Shown one piece after another: positions 32,268 through 39,936 of a stretch of DNA of 64,000 bases; within the stretch, counting starts at the first letter, position 1, and each line of letters starts with the position of its first letter. A program made the position numbers and the translations under genes. The stretch covers positions 1 to 64,000 of the forward strand of contig JBEAVE010000034.1 of the NCBI GenBank assembly GCA_041161065.1, given 5' to 3'. The notes beneath the pieces were generated by a model. That model was not told the DNA's origin. It saw only the letters and a program-made list of their open reading frames with translations, and made no database searches. This DNA comes from DYRG01 sp041161065 (GTDB lineage: Bacteria > Pseudomonadota > Gammaproteobacteria > Beggiatoales > Beggiatoaceae).

Positions 32268-33656
32268 ATGAACGACGTTGGGCTGTTTCAAAAAGAAGAA
32301 ACGCTTTTAGCTGATGCACTACATTTATTAGCCACTTTACCAACCCAACCCGACCCCCTCGCCACTCGATATCGCGAATTGGTTCTTCATTACCAAAAGT
32401 TACTTAAACAAACCAAACTTCTTATCAAAGTCAGTGATCGCCAACAACGCGATAAAATCAATGAAGTTCAACAAGTTGCTATTACAAACGAACAACGTTT
32501 AGCACAGTTTTTAGAGGCTATTCCTCTAGGCGTTTTTGTCGTCAATCACGAAAGAAAACCCTATTACGCCAACCAAGCAGCTTTTCAAATATTTTATCAT
32601 CAAAATAGCATTACTGATGACATGGAAGAACTTATCAAATTATATGATCAAAATGTCGAGCAAAATGCAAATGAAGTAACCAAAAAATGCTTACCTTTAG
32701 AACAAGCATTATTATATGGTAAAGCCTGCAGTGGAGAAATAGCTTTATCCTTTCAAAATCAACTCATTCCGTTAGAAATTTCAAGTATGCCTATTTTTGA
32801 TCAAAAAGGGCGTGTAAGTTACGTTATTGTGGTATTTAAAAACATTAGTGAACGAAAGCAAGCCGAAGCCGATAAAATCCGCCTAATAGAACAAGAACAA
32901 GCTAAACTTGCTATGGAACATTACAGTCAAAAAATTGAAGAAAAAAACCAGCAACTTATTCAATTAAACCAAGAGAAAAACGAGTTTCTAGGCATTGTTG
33001 CACACGATTTGAAAAACCCATTGGGTAATATCATGAGTTTGGCAGATATTATTATAGAAAACCAATCCCCCAATGAAACAAATGAAACCTACGAATACGC
33101 GCGTTTAATTAAAATAAGTGCGGATTCTATGTTCTCCCTCGTGACCACACTTTTAGATGTCAATGCCATTGAATCAGGTCAAGTTAATTTATTTCTCCAT
33201 CGTGAGAATCTTCTACCGCTTATTCAACACGTTTTAAATGATTACAAATCCGCCGCTTTAAAGAAAAACATTTCATTGCATTTTCATTTCAAACACCCGT
33301 ATTATTATGCAATGATTGATAAAAATATCACGAAACAAATTTTTGATAATCTTATTTCTAATGCCATCAAATATTCGCCTTTAGGAAAGAACGTTTCTCT
33401 CAATTTATATTCAATTGATCAAAAGATTCGTTGTGAAATTCGTGATGAAGGACAAGGATTAAGTCAGGAAGAAATTAGCAAATTATTTAATAAATTTACC
33501 CGCCTCAAACCGCAACCCACTGCGGGTGAACATTCAACTGGATTAGGTTTGTTTATCGTGAAAAAATTAGTTGAAAAAATGCGAGGAAATGTTTGGTGTG
33601 AAAGCGAATTAAATATTGGTTCAACATTTATTGTAGAATTTCCAGAGGTTGAATAA
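32268..33656 (+). CDS. PAS-domain histidine kinase upstream of the SiaABC-like genes
   Basis: A 462-residue cytoplasmic kinase with no membrane segment. A helical N-terminus, a PAS domain (about 75-200, LEAIPLGVFVVNHERKPYYANQAA, ending FKNISERKQAE), a coiled linker, then HisKA with H246 (IVAHDLKNPLGNI). The HATPase has DNLISNAIKYSP, DEGQGLS and TGLGLFIVKK. No receiver is fused. TATAAT at 32233-32238 may be its -10. The start is ATG 32268; TTG two codons earlier is possible. Only two bases separate it from the phosphatase gene, so it heads a four-gene operon and probably feeds into the same pathway (inference). Confidence 0.88.
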   Translation: MNDVGLFQKEETLLADALHLLATLPTQPDPLATRYRELVLHYQKLLKQTKLLIKVSDRQQRDKINEVQQVAITNEQRLAQFLEAIPLGVFVVNHERKPYYANQAAFQIFYHQNSITDDMEELIKLYDQNVEQNANEVTKKCLPLEQALLYGKACSGEIALSFQNQLIPLEISSMPIFDQKGRVSYVIVVFKNISERKQAEADKIRLIEQEQAKLAMEHYSQKIEEKNQQLIQLNQEKNEFLGIVAHDLKNPLGNIMSLADIIIENQSPNETNETYEYARLIKISADSMFSLVTTLLDVNAIESGQVNLFLHRENLLPLIQHVLNDYKSAALKKNISLHFHFKHPYYYAMIDKNITKQIFDNLISNAIKYSPLGKNVSLNLYSIDQKIRCEIRDEGQGLSQEEISKLFNKFTRLKPQPTAGEHSTGLGLFIVKKLVEKMRGNVWCESELNIGSTFIVEFPEVE

Positions 33657-33658
33657 TT

Positions 33659-34900
33659 ATGATAGAGAATTTACAAACCCTTTTAATGCCACACGGCTTT
33701 TGCTTTTCTTGGTATCCAGAGCTTGTATTTCTACACGCAGGAAGCGATATTTTAACAATGATAGCTTATTATTTAGTTGCTGCCGCTGTTGTTTATTTCA
33801 CTTATGGGAAAAGAAAAGCCCTACCTAGAAGTACTATTAATTTGTTAATTGGGACATTTCTCGTTTTTGCCGCTTGTGGAACGGTGCATTTGTTTGGCGC
33901 GATTGTTATTTGGTATCCCGAATATTGGATTGCAGGTTGGTTGAAATTCTTTAATGCAATAGCGTCTACTTATGTATTTCTATTTATGCTAATTCCGTTA
34001 ATTCCTGTTGCGTTAGAATCACCAACGCCTGCGCAATTAGAAGCGGTGAACAAAACTCTGCGCGTAGAAATAGAAGAACGCCAAAAAGTTGAAACACAAT
34101 TACGCCATAATATGGACGCATTAGATATTGCGCACCAAAAGTTGATGGAAAGCCTGCAATATGCAAAGATGATTCAAACCGCGTTGTTACCCAACATTAA
34201 ACAAGTTAAAGCCTATTTGCCAGACAGTTTTTTGATTTGGTTGCCAAGAGATATTGTGGGTGGCGATATGTTGTACACCGAGCAATTTGAGGACGGAATC
34301 CTTGTCGCGGCAATGGATTGCACGGGTCATGGCGTGCCGGGAGCTTTTATGACCATGATTGCAACCACCCATTTGCGAAGAATTGTTGTCGATGAAAATT
34401 GCCACGATCCCAGTGAAATCTTAAAACGCCTCAATGTGCTTATGAAAACCGCCTTGCAACAAGAAAGTACTCGCCAAGATATTGCCTCTGATAACGGGTT
34501 AGATGCGGGGATTTGTTTCTTTAATCAACAAACGCAAACTTTACGTTTTGCGGGCGCGCGGCTGTCTTTGTTGTATCTTCATAATGAACAGGTAAAAACC
34601 ATCAAAGGTGATAAACATAGCTTGGGCTACAAACATTCAAATCCCAATTTTGAATTTACAACCCACCACATTAGGGTTGAAGAAAAGATTGGTTATTATT
34701 TAGTAACCGATGGCATTTTAGATGAACTGGGGGGAGAAAAACGCCTTCCCTTTGGGTTAAGTAGGCTTAAGCGCATTTTGCTAGAAAATAGTCAAAAATC
34801 ATTTGACGAACAAGCGCACATTTTGTTAAAAAAATTCCACGAATACAAAGGCAAACATGATCGCCAAGATGATATTACAGTGGTTGGATTTAGCTTTTAA
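33659..34900 (+). CDS. SiaA-like PP2C phosphatase with an ethylene-receptor-type membrane domain
   Basis: 413 residues. Three membrane helices (about 30-48, 60-82, 97-117) form an N-terminal domain that matches the ETR1/SynEtr1 ethylene-binding domain. D30 and Y37 in helix 1 are seven residues apart, as in ETR1 D25/Y32. C73 and H77 in helix 2 (AACGTVHLFG) are four apart, as in the Cu(I) ligands C65/H69. A coiled linker (about 122-175) leads to a SpoIIE/RsbU PP2C phosphatase (about 180-413) with GGDM, AAMDCTGHGVPGA, YYLVTDG and RQDDITVV metal-binding motifs. In SiaABCD systems this phosphatase dephosphorylates SiaC. SiaB- and SiaC-like genes follow. Ligand identity is inferred, not shown. Confidence 0.85.
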   Translation: MIENLQTLLMPHGFCFSWYPELVFLHAGSDILTMIAYYLVAAAVVYFTYGKRKALPRSTINLLIGTFLVFAACGTVHLFGAIVIWYPEYWIAGWLKFFNAIASTYVFLFMLIPLIPVALESPTPAQLEAVNKTLRVEIEERQKVETQLRHNMDALDIAHQKLMESLQYAKMIQTALLPNIKQVKAYLPDSFLIWLPRDIVGGDMLYTEQFEDGILVAAMDCTGHGVPGAFMTMIATTHLRRIVVDENCHDPSEILKRLNVLMKTALQQESTRQDIASDNGLDAGICFFNQQTQTLRFAGARLSLLYLHNEQVKTIKGDKHSLGYKHSNPNFEFTTHHIRVEEKIGYYLVTDGILDELGGEKRLPFGLSRLKRILLENSQKSFDEQAHILLKKFHEYKGKHDRQDDITVVGFSF

Positions 34901-34914
34901 AAAGGAGAACATCC

Positions 34915-35460
34915 ATGTTAGATAAACTTTATAATTTTAAACAACAACATGATCAATGTGGCGTAATGCTTTGTTTTAGCGGTTATCTTTCTCAAGAATT
35001 AATGATTGGAATCGGGGAGGTTCTGCGAAATAAACTCAAACAAGAAGAAGACAGTTCTATGGTTCTAAAAATTTTTAGCGTCTTTGTTGAACAAGCACAA
35101 AACATTATGCGTTATTCTGCTGATCAAATTCCTCCAAATAGTGAAGAAGATTCCGCGTTAGGAAGTGGTATTTTAGTGATTGGAAAAAATCAAGGACACT
35201 ATTATATTAGTTGTGGAAATATCGTCGACAATCATAAAGTCCCGCATTTAAATAGCCAACTAATTAAACTACAACAAATGGATAAAGAAGAACTCAAACA
35301 ATATTATAAAGAACAACGCAAAAAAGACACGCCTCAAGATAGTAAGGGAGCGGGTTTAGGCTTTATTGAATTAGCAAGAAAGAGCAATTCACAGTTTGAA
35401 TTTTCTTTTCAACCCATTGATGAACACTTTGCCTTTTTTTCTTTTAAAACCATACTTTAA
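34915..35460 (+). CDS. SiaB-family protein kinase
   Basis: 181 residues, resembling the SiaB/DUF6272 family of GHKL-fold kinases that phosphorylate SiaC. Family-like segments: GVMLCFSGYLSQELM, VFVEQAQNIMRYS (N-box-like helix), SGILVIGKNQGHYYISCGNIV and GAGLGFIELARKS (glycine-rich nucleotide loop), then FSFQPIDEHFAFFSFK. The ribosome site AAGGAG is good. It lies 14 bases downstream of the phosphatase, and the order phosphatase-kinase-target matches siaA-siaB-siaC of Pseudomonas. Confidence 0.8.
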   Translation: MLDKLYNFKQQHDQCGVMLCFSGYLSQELMIGIGEVLRNKLKQEEDSSMVLKIFSVFVEQAQNIMRYSADQIPPNSEEDSALGSGILVIGKNQGHYYISCGNIVDNHKVPHLNSQLIKLQQMDKEELKQYYKEQRKKDTPQDSKGAGLGFIELARKSNSQFEFSFQPIDEHFAFFSFKTIL

Positions 35461-35474
35461 TAGGGAGGAATTGA

Positions 35475-35861
35475 ATGGATAATCTAAATATTTCAGCCAC
35501 TACTCAAACACCCGCCATTTATTTTGATGAAGAAAACCAAACGCTCAACATGATTGGAGAATGTTATCCCGAAAATATTACTAAGTTTTCTTTGCCTCTT
35601 TTTGCGTGGTTAAACAACTATTTAATGGTTTTAGAAACGCAGCTTTTTACTGTAAATATTGAATTGATTTATTTCAATAGTAGCTCTTCCAAAATGTTAT
35701 TGGATTTATTTGATTGCTTGCAAAGTGCCGTTGTTGAAAATCAAAAGAATATCGTCGTTAATTGGATATATGATGTTGAGAATGAAAGTGCTCTTGAATA
35801 TGGAGAAGAATTTAAAGAAGATTTGAATAATCTAAATTTTAACTTGATAGAGAAAAATTGA
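35475..35861 (+). CDS. SiaC-family regulatory phosphoprotein
   Basis: 128 residues, SiaC/DUF1987 type. The core IYFDEENQTLNMIGECYPEN and LIYFNSSSSKMLLDLFDCL match the family. The FN[ST]SSS segment holds the residue phosphorylated by SiaB (Thr68 in P. aeruginosa); here the equivalent run is Ser69-Ser72. Unphosphorylated SiaC activates the diguanylate cyclase SiaD in Pseudomonas. No siaD is adjacent, so the target may be elsewhere. GGGAGG precedes the start. An inverted repeat follows the gene. Confidence 0.8.
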   Translation: MDNLNISATTQTPAIYFDEENQTLNMIGECYPENITKFSLPLFAWLNNYLMVLETQLFTVNIELIYFNSSSSKMLLDLFDCLQSAVVENQKNIVVNWIYDVENESALEYGEEFKEDLNNLNFNLIEKN

Positions 35862-35889
35862 TAGCGTTTTAAGAAAAATCACTATCAAT
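35857..35889. terminator. Inverted repeat between convergent siaC-like and trpD-like genes
   Basis: ATTGATAG (35857-35864) pairs with CTATCAAT (35882-35889) across a 17-nt loop. It overlaps the siaC-like stop. There is no long T-run, so it is only a possible bidirectional terminator. Confidence 0.4.
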
Positions 35890-35904
35890 GTGCGAAAGAA
35901 AAAG

Positions 35905-36993
35905 TTATTTGGCTTGTTCAAAACGCTCGAGAGCTGCGCCATTGTCTAAAACTAAACGGATTTGATCGGCAGCGGTTTCTAATGTTGAGCAACGCTTCAA
36001 ATGCCACAAACATAATGCACCCGCATAAATTAAAGCATCTCGGGTAATATTTTGTTCACCTTTCAATGCCGCCAAACCCATTTCAACGCTTTTTTGTAAA
36101 GCAAGTTCACGGTTTTCTGCGGTGAACGTAATTTCCTCTGAAGTTTCTCCCAAATTTACTGCGCGCGTTGTTTGATGAATATTGAGAGAAACGGGATCGA
36201 TATCAATGCTTTGTTCCTCACCAAGTTGATGATAATAAAAGCATTTTGCGGGTTGTCGTAATGAAGGAATAATCCCGCCTTCCGTGCCTCGAACCAATAA
36301 CGCCGACTCAAATCCAACCGCCCGCGCCAATAACGCATAAATGCGCGGATAGGCTTTGTGAACGTAGCCATTAACAACGTGAGTCTTTGATTTTCCACGA
36401 ATTGGTCCGATGAGCGTTTCAACCGTTGTCAATGCCGACCGCTTAATCATCGTGTTGCGAAAATCCACCAAATTGTGCAAAGGCGGGCAATATTGGCTTT
36501 GATCGATGTATGCCCAACCGATTGTTTCTAAACGATTTGCAGCTTGTTGCGGCGTTAAATCAACGGGGACACCCGCCGCGCGCAAAATTTGTCGATGCGT
36601 AATCCCGTATTTGGGACCGAGCGTTTCCATGCCGTGAGAAACCGTTGGCACGCCGCAACTCGCTAATATTGCAGGCAAAAATGGCGATGCGGGCAAGGTT
36701 CGATTAAAACCATCATACGGATCAGCAATATCCAAAACTTCATCGACCGACGCGGTCACGGTTTGCGTTAAATCCCGAATTGCGTGCAAAATCCCCGTAA
36801 ATTCCTCATCGGTTTCTCTCTTCATTCTCAACGCAATGAGAAACATAGTCATTTGAACAGGGTTGATTTGACTTGCTAAAATCGCTTTCATACCCGCGCG
36901 CGCGTCTTCTGTAGAAATATTTTTGCTCAATTCTGGACCCGTTGCAATGCGTTGAATAATCGACCGCATAATCATTTGTGCTTCCGTTGTCAT
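35905..36993 (-). CDS. TrpD-like (anthranilate phosphoribosyltransferase family) protein
   Basis: 362 residues with the type III phosphoribosyltransferase fold: an N-terminal helical domain (EDARAGMKAILASQINPVQMTMFLIALRMK) and a C-terminal alpha/beta domain. The canonical GTGGD PRPP-binding motif is replaced by DPYDGFNR, and the second loop differs (HGMETLGPKYGITHRQIL), so this belongs to a YbiB/TrpD2-like branch and not to tryptophan synthesis proper. No trp genes adjoin it. AAGGA precedes the ATG at 36993. Substrate unknown. Confidence 0.75.
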   Translation of the reverse strand: MTTEAQMIMRSIIQRIATGPELSKNISTEDARAGMKAILASQINPVQMTMFLIALRMKRETDEEFTGILHAIRDLTQTVTASVDEVLDIADPYDGFNRTLPASPFLPAILASCGVPTVSHGMETLGPKYGITHRQILRAAGVPVDLTPQQAANRLETIGWAYIDQSQYCPPLHNLVDFRNTMIKRSALTTVETLIGPIRGKSKTHVVNGYVHKAYPRIYALLARAVGFESALLVRGTEGGIIPSLRQPAKCFYYHQLGEEQSIDIDPVSLNIHQTTRAVNLGETSEEITFTAENRELALQKSVEMGLAALKGEQNITRDALIYAGALCLWHLKRCSTLETAADQIRLVLDNGAALERFEQAK

Positions 36994-37063
36994 TTTTTTC
37001 TATCCTTTCCATAAAATATGAGTATTTGCTTATATTACTAAAAAAATAATAAAATCAAAAGCA

Positions 37064-37801
37064 TCATTTTGTTTTAAGAGGCAGTTGTCGTTTTAACCAC
37101 AACCAACCGCCTGAACCCACTAACCATAATAAAATCAACCCCATAGCGTCCATTACATACACCCCCCACCCACCCAATAATCTTCCACTATGTAAATCTA
37201 ATAAAATTCTCTCGATATTTAATAATCCTAATTTATTGTTTATATTGATATTTTCTTTTAAATCATTTGGCAAAGTTTCTTGTTTTGACACATTCACTTG
37301 CTCTGCTTTTTCTACGGGTTTCCAAGAGGAAAATGTTTCATTTGTAACAAAAAAACCACCTTTTGTTTTTAAAGCAACTTGATTATCAACCATACCAATG
37401 TGCTGAGGATCAACGGGCAAATAAACAAGTTTCTCAATTAAATCACCGCTTAAAGTTAATAAAAACAATGTATTATCGGCTAACATTACAATCAATTGCT
37501 CACGAAATAAAATCGCCCCTTGCAATTGTTGAATCGATATGTTTTCTAACCTTTGATCTCCTAAAAAAAGGGCATTTTTTGAATGAATTAGCCATAATTT
37601 ATCTTGCAATTTAATACCACTTAAAATAGGCAATACTTTAATCCCATAATAGTCTAACACCCAATCAGTTGTAATAAAACGTTGTTTTAATTTTAGTTCA
37701 GCCGTGTGATTTAGCAAAAAACCACTAATACTTAATAAAATTAACCAAATAGCAGCGAATAATCCTAATAAATAATGCCAGCGGCGAATGTAATATTTCA
37801 T
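37064..37801 (-). CDS. PepSY-associated membrane protein
   Basis: 245 residues with an N-terminal YYIRRWHYLLGLFAAIWLILLSISGFLL helix, a periplasmic PepSY-like region with RFITTDWVLDYYGI, and a C-terminal helix (GGWGVYVMDAMGLILLWLVGSGGWLW) ending in a basic tail. Two-helix PepSY_TM proteins often accompany FMN-binding and reductase-type proteins in metal acquisition or electron transfer. It is coupled by ATGA overlap to the FMN-binding gene upstream and is last in the porin operon. Confidence 0.8.
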   Translation of the reverse strand: MKYYIRRWHYLLGLFAAIWLILLSISGFLLNHTAELKLKQRFITTDWVLDYYGIKVLPILSGIKLQDKLWLIHSKNALFLGDQRLENISIQQLQGAILFREQLIVMLADNTLFLLTLSGDLIEKLVYLPVDPQHIGMVDNQVALKTKGGFFVTNETFSSWKPVEKAEQVNVSKQETLPNDLKENININNKLGLLNIERILLDLHSGRLLGGWGVYVMDAMGLILLWLVGSGGWLWLKRQLPLKTK

Positions 37802-38310
37802 GGTTTTTCTAATGCCGTTTGTTGATGTAAATATAAAGCTAATCGAGCAACTTTTTGTAATGCTTTAACGGATAAAGTTGCTCCACTAATTCCATCAATA
37901 GTTTTATCTAAGTTGAAATCGGGTTTTAATTGAATTTCTTTAAATTGATCGGTAAAAAAAGGGTATTTTACTTCCCACCCCCGACTTTCTCTAAAGATTA
38001 ATACGTTAAGTTGTTCAATTTTGTTTTGATTAATAACTACACCTGTTGTAATGGGTTCGTCTTTTCCCACTTCATCTAAAATCCACGCACTTTTTTCTCC
38101 AAGTTTCCAATAACGAATTCTTAAAGCATTTGATTTATGTCCTAGAATTTGTTCAGCAACTTTTTGTCGTTCACCTATCAACCATAATAAACGCGGTTCT
38201 GGAACAGTATTTTGAAAAGTTTCTTTTAAGAAATCTTCAGGCGTTTGATAAACTTCTTGCGCAAGAACAACATTGCTTATAAAAAAGGTAAAAAATAAAA
38301 AAGATTTCAT
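37798..38310 (-). CDS. Periplasmic FMN-binding domain protein
   Basis: 170 residues with a signal peptide (MKSFLFFTFFISNVVLA) and an FMN_bind domain. The flavinylation motif DGISGATLSV is present, where ApbE-type transferases attach FMN to the Thr. The region before it (PFFTDQFKEIQLKPDF) fits the family. It probably carries electrons across the periplasm. No apbE is in the window. It sits between the porin and the PepSY protein. Confidence 0.85.
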   Translation of the reverse strand: MKSFLFFTFFISNVVLAQEVYQTPEDFLKETFQNTVPEPRLLWLIGERQKVAEQILGHKSNALRIRYWKLGEKSAWILDEVGKDEPITTGVVINQNKIEQLNVLIFRESRGWEVKYPFFTDQFKEIQLKPDFNLDKTIDGISGATLSVKALQKVARLALYLHQQTALEKP

Positions 38311-38377
38311 GATTTTTCCTCAAAAAAACTCCTCAATTAAGAGGAGCAAACATTGGAGATTACTTTATGCCAAACTG

Positions 38378-39610
38378 TTAAAAGAATTGATACCCTAATC
38401 CTAAATTAAATCCTTTGTACAAATCACTTCCAGCACTACCTTTTTGATATTGATAATCGGCTTTAATTACTACATTTGGGTGCGCCCAATAATTAATACC
38501 AATATCATACTGACGATAACGACTTTCTTTACCCGCTGCCGCCCCATTATCCCACTCATTATAACGCGCAAATACACCCATTTGCTCAGAAATTTTATAA
38601 GAAGGTTCAATATACCAACCATATTGTTTGTCTTTGCCAGTTGCTTTAGGTCCTTCGCCATCTAATTTCCACTGTGCGTACAAACCTTTAATTCTAATAT
38701 TTTGGATTTGATAATCCGCGTGAACTTCCCATAATAAGCCGCTTCCCGCTTTTGGATCAAGCTCTTGAGAAATATCATTTTGATAATATAAACTGGTTGC
38801 AAGTTCTAATCCTTTAATACCTGTATATTTCAAACGGGCGGTGGTTGCTAAATTATTCGCTTTTGCACTCGCTACTTTTTGACGACCACTTCTAATCGTA
38901 TAATTATCTTTTGGAACAGCTAAACCTGAATGTAATGCCAAATCATATTGTAATCCAGCAACCGTTGGTATTTTACCCATTACATTAACGCCTCCTTCCC
39001 ACCAAGTGGTAGGAATAATTTTATTTTCTATAGGATTTCTTTCAACACCATAAAATACATTAGGTTCGTGAGTTTCATTGATTATTCCTATTGGTAAAAT
39101 AAACAACCCTCCTCGAATAGTTAAATTAGGATTGAGATCAAAATCTACATAGGCTTGTTCTAATTCAACTTCACCAGGTTTTCCTTCACCAATTAGAGAA
39201 TGTTCATATTCGATTTCCGAATGAAATCGGATAGCATCATTAAAACGGTGTCCAAAATAAAGTACAAACCGATGGAAATCGATTTCTTTCAAATCACCTT
39301 TTGCTCCATCATTTTGTAAATTATTATAATGGATTTCTCCATATCCACCAAAGCGACTATTATTTGTCCATGCAGGTGAGTTGTTTTGTTGTTTCTCCAA
39401 AATTGAACTCACTGCTTCAACTTTTTGTTCGGTTTGTTGTTCAGTTTGCTGCAATTGTGCTTTAAGCGCATTGATTTCACGTTGCTGCGCATCAATCAGC
39501 TCTAAAATTTTTTGGGTCGACGGATTCGAATCGGCAGACACCTGAGCACTCGCTAAAATAGCTGCGCTTAATAGACTGATCTTAAAAGATTTTTTCTTTA
39601 AAAATACCAT
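38378..39610 (-). CDS. Outer-membrane porin (phosphate-selective porin-like)
   Basis: 410 residues. A signal peptide ends near SAQVSA, a short coiled coil follows (about 32-70, EINALKAQLQQTEQQ), then a beta-barrel rich in alternating aromatic strands (GEIHYNNLQNDGAKG, FHSEIEYEHSL, VELEQAYVDFDL) and ending LGLGYQFF with a terminal Phe, as expected for outer-membrane insertion. It is the first gene of porin-FMN_bind-PepSY. A Fur-box-like site lies about 20 bases upstream, which suggests an iron-related role (inference). Confidence 0.85.
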   Translation of the reverse strand: MVFLKKKSFKISLLSAAILASAQVSADSNPSTQKILELIDAQQREINALKAQLQQTEQQTEQKVEAVSSILEKQQNNSPAWTNNSRFGGYGEIHYNNLQNDGAKGDLKEIDFHRFVLYFGHRFNDAIRFHSEIEYEHSLIGEGKPGEVELEQAYVDFDLNPNLTIRGGLFILPIGIINETHEPNVFYGVERNPIENKIIPTTWWEGGVNVMGKIPTVAGLQYDLALHSGLAVPKDNYTIRSGRQKVASAKANNLATTARLKYTGIKGLELATSLYYQNDISQELDPKAGSGLLWEVHADYQIQNIRIKGLYAQWKLDGEGPKATGKDKQYGWYIEPSYKISEQMGVFARYNEWDNGAAAGKESRYRQYDIGINYWAHPNVVIKADYQYQKGSAGSDLYKGFNLGLGYQFF

Positions 39611-39630
39611 ATTGCCTCTTAAATAAAAAC

Positions 39631-39649
39631 GATAATGAGAATACTTTTT
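39631..39649 (-). promoter_or_regulatory. Fur-box-like site upstream of the porin operon
   Basis: GATAATGAGAATACTTTTT matches the left half of the 19-bp Fur consensus (GATAATGATAATCATTATC) well and the right half poorly. It lies 21 bases before the porin start, where a repressor would block transcription. Confidence 0.45.
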
Positions 39650-39936
39650 ATTTAATCAAAAAAATAGGGAGTATGCAAGAGATTAGATAAAAAAATAATT
39701 CCCTTAAAGAAATCAAAAAGATATATTGATGCACTTTTTTGGTGCGAAAGAGGGAAACCTTTGCACGCATTTTAGGCAATGGTTGCGGCTCTATTTTTCA
39801 AAAAAACGAGATTAATCAGGACGATATTTGCATTAAAATCCCTTAAAAAACGGGCAAAAATAGAGCACAGCAATGGATCAAGTTTTGCAGTGCAACACAT
39901 TCAAATATAACCTTTAATAAAGAAAAGGATACGACG
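39650..39936. other. Gene-free divergent region between the porin and Amt-kinase genes
   Basis: No ORF of note. It must hold the promoters of both flanking units. TATAAC near 39907, with TTGCAG 15 bases upstream, is a weak promoter candidate for the Amt-kinase gene, which also has AAGGA before its ATG. Two near-matches to the sigma-54 consensus have wrong spacing. Confidence 0.4.

Noticed and set aside
39750..39936. A sigma-54 promoter for the Amt-kinase gene
   Set aside because: Candidate GG and GC elements are spaced one base too short or too long for the -24/-12 pattern.
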